The translations under genes were made by a program, and so were the position numbers. A stretch of 64,000 bases of DNA from Torreya grandis. Its lineage: Eukaryota > Streptophyta > Pinopsida > Cupressales > Taxaceae. This document shows positions 58,897 through 64,000 of the stretch, piece after piece (position 1 is the stretch's first letter; the number at the start of each line of letters is the position of its first letter). Location: contig JARHVA010000316.1 in the NCBI GenBank assembly GCA_037957365.1, positions 5,628,501-5,692,500 on the forward strand, read 5' to 3'. Under the pieces are notes generated by a model. The model saw only the letters and a list, made by a program, of their open reading frames with translations, ran no database searches and had not been told where the DNA came from.

Positions 58897-58976
58897 TCTT
58901 CATTAATGCATTAAAGATGATCTTATCATCCTTTATTCTTCATTAATGCATTAAAGATGATCTTATCATCCTTTAT
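58897..58976. repeat. Perfect 40-bp tandem duplication
   Basis: tcttcattaatgcattaaag with the next 20 bases is repeated without a single mismatch at 58897-58936 and 58937-58976. Confidence 0.97.
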
Positions 58977-60640
58977 TGTATTTTTCATTGCAGAAAATCG
59001 CTATGTTTGTTTGCCAAAAAAAACTAATCGAAGACATAAGTTTTCTTTCAAATATGAATGTTGTATTTATTTTTGTTTCCATCTTTATATACAATTCTCT
59101 TTCATGTTAGACTTATTTTCTTTTTACTACGCATACACACATACAATCTGCATTTCATTTTGTAGTAGTATATACTGGGAATGATTATAGTCCGTTCCAT
59201 CTTTTTTTTTTAAAGGAAAGGCTAACAAATTTAAATATACATCCATTATAACCTTCAATTTCAATAATTGAAGATCTGTTAACAAATGATAACATGGGAA
59301 AGAGATCCCAAAATAAAATTTACAAAAACTATAAAAAATCCCATTGAATTTTTAAAAAGAAGCAATAAAGTGCAAAAAGTAGATTAAAAAAAACAAAATT
59401 ATTTTATTTGAATGAGCAGGAAAATAAATATTTGTAAAATTCCTCACAAATTATCCAGCTCTTAAAAAGAGTAGATTCCAAGTATAATCAAAGACGCCAA
59501 TAAACTGGAAATTTGAAAAGGTCAAAAATTTGGGAATTTCGAACACCTAGAAGGAGGAATAACTCAATACCTCTCAATATAGAGAAAGACACTTCATTAT
59601 AGAGGCAAACTAGTTATTTATAGCATCGACCCCAATTAAAATTATACAGACATTGGTATAGGCTCAGAAAAATAATTAGGCAATGAAAACCCTAAAAATA
59701 ATAAAACACGTAGTTCTGACAACAATACACAACCACAAACATACTCTCAAAACTTTGAATACAATTACTTATAAAAGCAAAAAAGGCTTATAGCAGAACT
59801 TATAACCCTCAATCTAAAACAAAAGAACCATTCTTAAAAAAGGGGCTAATGATTTTACAACAGCTAACGCCTTTCGAACTTCTCAAACACCTTAAATCTT
59901 AGCCCATCTTAGATGGTGAATAATATCAATGCCAAAAGCTAGTTTCATGAGGTGGTCTCGCAGGTGAATTTTCAGTAAGACAAGTAATCAATTGAAGGGA
60001 AAAATACAAGGCATACTCAAGATACTCAAATAAATAAACACTAACACAGTTTATCAACCATAACAACTTGCAAAATATATTTATTAATATTTTCTTAAAG
60101 GCCATAGTAAACCATGAATTATAGTGTGATACGATCCAAACACTATCAAGTGGTAGATCATTGCATAACCTTAGAGCTACTATCCATCACTTTAACTAAA
60201 GTCCAGAAGATCGCTTTTACTTATTACAAAGACTGAAATCTCAAAAACATAAAAGAAATCTCTTGAATCTAAACCCATTTAAAAATGCTGTAATTTGGAA
60301 TAAAGAAATCAAACCCCAATGCCATATTGTAGATTTCTTCCTTTACAATGACTCAATTGCATAGTACAGTATCAGGCCAACATCTGAACTACCAGATATG
60401 CATTGAAACTTATCCACAACATTTCACACACATTGGTTGGCCAGTTAAATGATGTGAATGGCCAAATAAAGAAAAAAAAGAAAAGGAAAAATAGCTCATT
60501 TTTTTAAAAAAGGTTACTTTGCATCAAATCTATTAAAGAAATTGCATTTCTAAAGCAACTACGAAATTTAAACCTTCTTGAATAATACACCGTATAATCG
60601 CTAAAATTATTTAAATGCACAAAATTTAAAACTTTTTTTT
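58977..60640. other. Unassigned spacer
   Basis: No gene or repeat partner recognised. The frame at 58957-59184 has no domain. Confidence 0.45.
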
Positions 60641-60669
60641 AGTAATACATAGGATAAGCCATCAACAAT

Positions 60670-60912
60670 CTATCCTGCAAGTCCCATAAATAATCGGGGT
60701 AAAAACAAATAAAACAATGATTTGCCCATCTTTGTCACAACGAAAGCTCCAAGGAGAGTAGCTGCAAAAGAGGGAGGAAGCATCACGTTAAAAGTGGCAC
60801 CTGTAATCATGGATGGATCGGGCACCTCTGCATCCTCTGTGACCCTCACTGACACCATTGTCACCATCATTTCTAACACGGTTGCGCTCACAAACTTGTT
60901 TGCTCCTGCCAT
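60670..60912 (-). CDS. Small secreted/membrane-like hypothetical protein (80 aa)
   Basis: The frame runs from ATG at 60912 to a stop at 60670. The N-terminus MAGANKFVSATVLEMMVTMV is hydrophobic after a Lys, as in a signal peptide. A short middle VTEDAEVPDPSM follows, then a long hydrophobic C-terminal half FNVMLPPSFAATLLGAFVV and SLFYLFLPRLFMGLAG. The layout (signal, Pro-containing mini-core, hydrophobic tail) recalls small arabinogalactan-peptide precursors, but the core has few Pro and I do not recognise a family. Upstream, a leader-like stretch free of long frames and a TATA-like element near 61110 support a real transcript. The overlapping frames in other phases are shadows. It could also be chance. 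Confidence 0.4.
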   Translation of the reverse strand: MAGANKFVSATVLEMMVTMVSVRVTEDAEVPDPSMITGATFNVMLPPSFAATLLGAFVVTKMGKSLFYLFLPRLFMGLAG

Positions 60913-61130
60913 TTCCGCACCTCAAAAAGTTGTACTTTAACATAAAAGATATGCAGCTCAAGATATTCTTCCTGGATAAGAGGTGAATTATGGATGATGG
61001 CTCTGTAGACATTGATACCAATACACTTCCAATTCACCGACTTCCTCTGTGATTAGTTTGTCATGCTGAGAGTAGATGGCAACACGGGTTACCAGCTAGA
61101 AACTATGGTATTTAAGAAATTCAATCACAG
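60913..61130 (-). promoter_or_regulatory. Possible promoter and 5' leader of the 80-aa ORF
   Basis: Minus-strand cttaaatacc (about 61108-61117) is TATA-like. Downstream GC-richer sequence (gtaacccgtgttgccatcta) reads as a leader of about 170 nt to the ATG. Confidence 0.3.
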
Positions 61131-61994
61131 TATTTACAACCACCCAACACCTCCTGCCGATTGTTTTTGTCTCATGTAAGACGAATCTAAGTGGTTGGTG
61201 CCCCAATAGAGACGTCCCTGACGTAAAAAACATTATAAGCTGAAGGAATTGTATATTTTTATTTTGTGATTATATCTATTATGTATTAATATATAATATA
61301 TCAAATATATATAAATATTATTTTATATAATATATAAATCATATGAATGGCAATGACTTCACAATTGTTGAGTTGTTCACACATTGGTTGATTTTTTTTT
61401 CCGGATCTAGGGACAACTTCATCATTGTCAATCGGTTAATCAAAAACACTACAAAGAGAAATTTATTAAATATTCACGTTCTAAAAGAAATAAGCATTCA
61501 AATTATTTAAATATATGTCAAAAGTATTAATAGTCATAAGAATTAGCAAAATTTTAATTCCAAAATAAGAAAATTTAAATAAGAATAAATATTTTCAGTG
61601 AAAACAAAATCCCCCTGAAATCCTAATGTATCCTAACTAAAGGCTAATAGAAGATTTATTAGATCAATAAATAAATACCAAAAGTGGTTGTGAAGATCCT
61701 AGTGAAACAACCCACAACAAACAATTGGAAGGATGAAAGAGATTGTCCATGACTTGTCGAAGTGACAATAAATGCTGTAGAGCCCCAAAAAGCAAATATA
61801 AATTATACTAACCAACTAAATGTGGGTCTCCCTCTACCCTTCCTATCAATTCACAATGACATAAAATCAAATATGCACCAGCCAACGTATAATGAAACTC
61901 ATGATGGAATCAAATAAAGTTGATTTCACAATATAATTGTTAGACGTAGTAAACAAATGTGAAGTGGCTCACACTCTCAAAAAGAAACACGACC

Positions 61995-61998
<4 letters not shown>
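61131..61998. other. Unassigned AT-rich spacer
   Basis: No gene recognised. A GC-richer stretch at 61140-61225 lies upstream of the putative promoter. Confidence 0.45.

Positions 61999-62049
<51 letters not shown>
61999..62049. repeat. (TA)n microsatellite, ~25 units
   Basis: Uninterrupted TA dinucleotides ending in tatg. Confidence 0.97.
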
Positions 62050-62052
<3 letters not shown>

Positions 62053-62134
62053 ATGTTTAGACATGGAGATAAATGCATATTTGTAGTCTGTTGAAAGCGC
62101 ATAGGGGCTTTCTTAGTCTATTGAAATCCTTGAC

Positions 62135-62491
62135 TTAAATGGAATGTGGTTCCGCTTGAGTTGAAATAGCTAACATAAAAAGAATGGTGGTAGTATTTCT
62201 CTTATGCCGAGTTAAAGAAAATAAAAGAACAAAACCTGATATGGCAACAATGTTAATGCTATTGGATGAAAAGGTTGCTTCGAGAGGTTGAAACCCTAGA
62301 TGTGGTGATAACAAGGATTTCATGAAGGCAATGAAGAAGGTGAAGTTCAATGGCATGGTGTAGAAGAGGTAGCCACAGAGAGGCCTTGGTGTTGCACAAC
62401 TTGAAATGCTAAGATTGCAGGAGGAGAAGAAGTGACTACAGGAAGATACAAAAATGGTGGTGGTGGCTGCATCTATGAATAATTTTATCAT
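62135..62491 (-). other. Doubtful 118-codon frame
   Basis: The longest frame in the right 10 kb, with hydrophobic stretches (NFTFFIAFMKSLL; INIVAISGFVLLF) and Ser/Cys-rich text. No family recognised. The opposite strand is purine-rich (aggaggagaagaagtg), which alone can produce such a frame, so I rate it as probably non-coding. Confidence 0.15.
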
Positions 62492-64000
62492 AATAATAAA
62501 CTATTTTTATTACATATTACAATGAATAAAAGTCTAAAGTATGCTTTGAATAAAGAAACTTGACATAAAAATGTTATAAAGTTAATATGTTTAGTTTGCA
62601 ATAGGTCACTTATTGATATCATGGGAGAAGCATTTTAAGCACTGAACCTGTGCCTCAATTAGCACCTTCTTATGCTTCACTACTTAAAAAATACCAGTTT
62701 TACAACACATAGGATCATCCCTATGGCAGTCATCCCTTGCAAAGCATCCATAAAGAGGAAAAATCATTCATTTATGATGGGCAATTTTTTCAAACAACAA
62801 CTATAGCATGGTCAATGAAAATCGACCTGTTGGTTGATGTAAATGGCATCATGCACTACCAAACCATACTACACCACTACTTCTCCTAAACCACCTTAAA
62901 TTTCCACTATTCAAAACTAAGTTATATACCATTTTGTCTCTTTGTGAAATGAAATTAGGGGCTTCGCCCGACCATATAATCCTCCAAATTAATTAAATAT
63001 GTATATTTATATATAATATTATAAATTTTAATAAGTGAACATTACTATATATAATATTAATATATTTGTGGTAGTATTTGATATTCACTTTACGGGGTGT
63101 CATCTACTATTAAACTCATTTAAATATTGAATAAATTAATCAATATGATAAAAACTTTTGTAACCACCTCAATCTCATATGGAAAGTTTTTAAGAATGGG
63201 GAAGTTTAGCATTTCATGATGGAAAATATAGTTTGAAGTGTCTTATAAACCTTCAAAGTGTCCTATTGGGATGGAATAGGGAGTCATTAAAACAATTAGA
63301 AAAATGAAACACCCATTGTCTTCTTTCCCTGATTTTCTAATGTATGATATTGAGACTTAGACATAGCTCATATGTGATGTTTTTGGGGCTTAATAAAATG
63401 GAATTTATGACGAGCGATGGTTGTCATATCTCTTTCTATAAATTTATAGATTGTAATTTATGCTCTATTAATGTAAATTTTTTGTGTAGATTTTTAGTTT
63501 CTAGATCTTTTATGATGTGATTTTATTAGGTTTATATTTTGGTTGATTGTTACGACTTTTAACTTAGGGGTCATTTTTGTGTTTTAGTATGGTTTTTTGT
63601 TGAATATCTAGAATACAATATAATAGTTAATGTGATGGTAATTATGTAAAATCCATTATATAACATATATTATAAGTATGTGTTTTTAGGTTTGCTATAA
63701 AAATTTCCATTTTTTATATGTTGATGCATTAAGTAGATATGATTATTCATTATGTCAACATAATATTTGAAGTGACAGTGCCTAGATATCTTAAATGCCA
63801 CATCTCGCTAGAGATGATGAAGTCGCTATCATTCTATGCATTGGCATGAATTATGATTGATAGAATTTTGAAACTTGGTTAGATGATGACAACAATGTCT
63901 ACCCTATCACAAACTAAATTCTACACACTCACACAATAATTATAAATCACACTCTCCATCAATTTATTCAAGATTGGTGTTTAGCAAACAATGGTAAAGG
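62492..64000. other. Unassigned AT-rich right end
   Basis: No gene, RNA or repeat partner recognised to the window edge. Confidence 0.5.

Noticed and set aside
1..64000. CRISPR array, bacterial operon, rRNA or intact tRNA
   Set aside because: No regularly spaced short repeats with unique spacers, no Shine-Dalgarno-linked gene series and no conserved rRNA text seen; everything identifiable is plant nuclear.

Overview
This window looks like intergenic and repeat-dominated nuclear DNA of a large-genome seed plant. A gymnosperm or conifer is my best guess (inference). The evidence is very AT-rich sequence, decayed LTR retrotransposons with initiator-Met-tRNA primer sites, a Helitron relic, and a TIR-NBS-LRR (TNL) gene with short introns whose C-terminal wording resembles conifer TNLs. 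There are no bacterial or organellar features. I see no intact conserved gene. The only candidate for a functional gene is a small secreted-like ORF near 60.8 kb.

Layout. 1-5.1 kb: tandem copies of an unrecognised ~1.17-kb satellite-like unit, an (ATAAT)n tract and a diverged, rearranged copy. 5.8-11.0 kb: a dead Helitron whose Rep-coding part is duplicated in tandem (period 1961 bp), followed by a degenerate helicase. 12.6-31.9 kb: one TNL pseudogene on the minus strand (promoter, TIR, NB-ARC, LRR, C-terminal domain; five exons). It is split by two Ty1-copia insertions, both in exons and both in the gene's own orientation. Insertion A (14218-23762, TSD acaat) is a tandem dimer with three LTRs and two internal regions. 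Insertion B (24741-29662, TSD caata) is a single element with different LTRs but closely related internal sequence. Removing each element and one TSD copy rejoins the TNL reading frame at the junction, although many stops and frameshifts remain.

32.6-48.2 kb: non-coding mosaic of repeated blocks, which I call A (x2 plus a diverged third), B (x3), D (x2) and E (x2). The blocks differ by large microsatellite expansions, and a small copy of the TNL upstream region sits at 43.9 kb. 48.6-52.9 kb: a complete but gag-only Ty3-gypsy-like LTR element (TSD ccaag) with a tandem repeat in its 3' part. 53.3-53.8 kb: nested minisatellites. 54-64 kb: AT-rich, mostly unassignable sequence with (TA)n tracts, two tRNA-SINE-like fragments, a perfect 40-bp duplication and the small ORF with its possible promoter.

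How the parts relate: the TNL is the host locus. It decayed by point mutation, a 35-bp duplication and a lost splice donor, and it was a landing site for related copia elements. The other repeats are independent insertions or segmental duplications. All family assignments come from reading motifs by eye; no database search or alignment was run.
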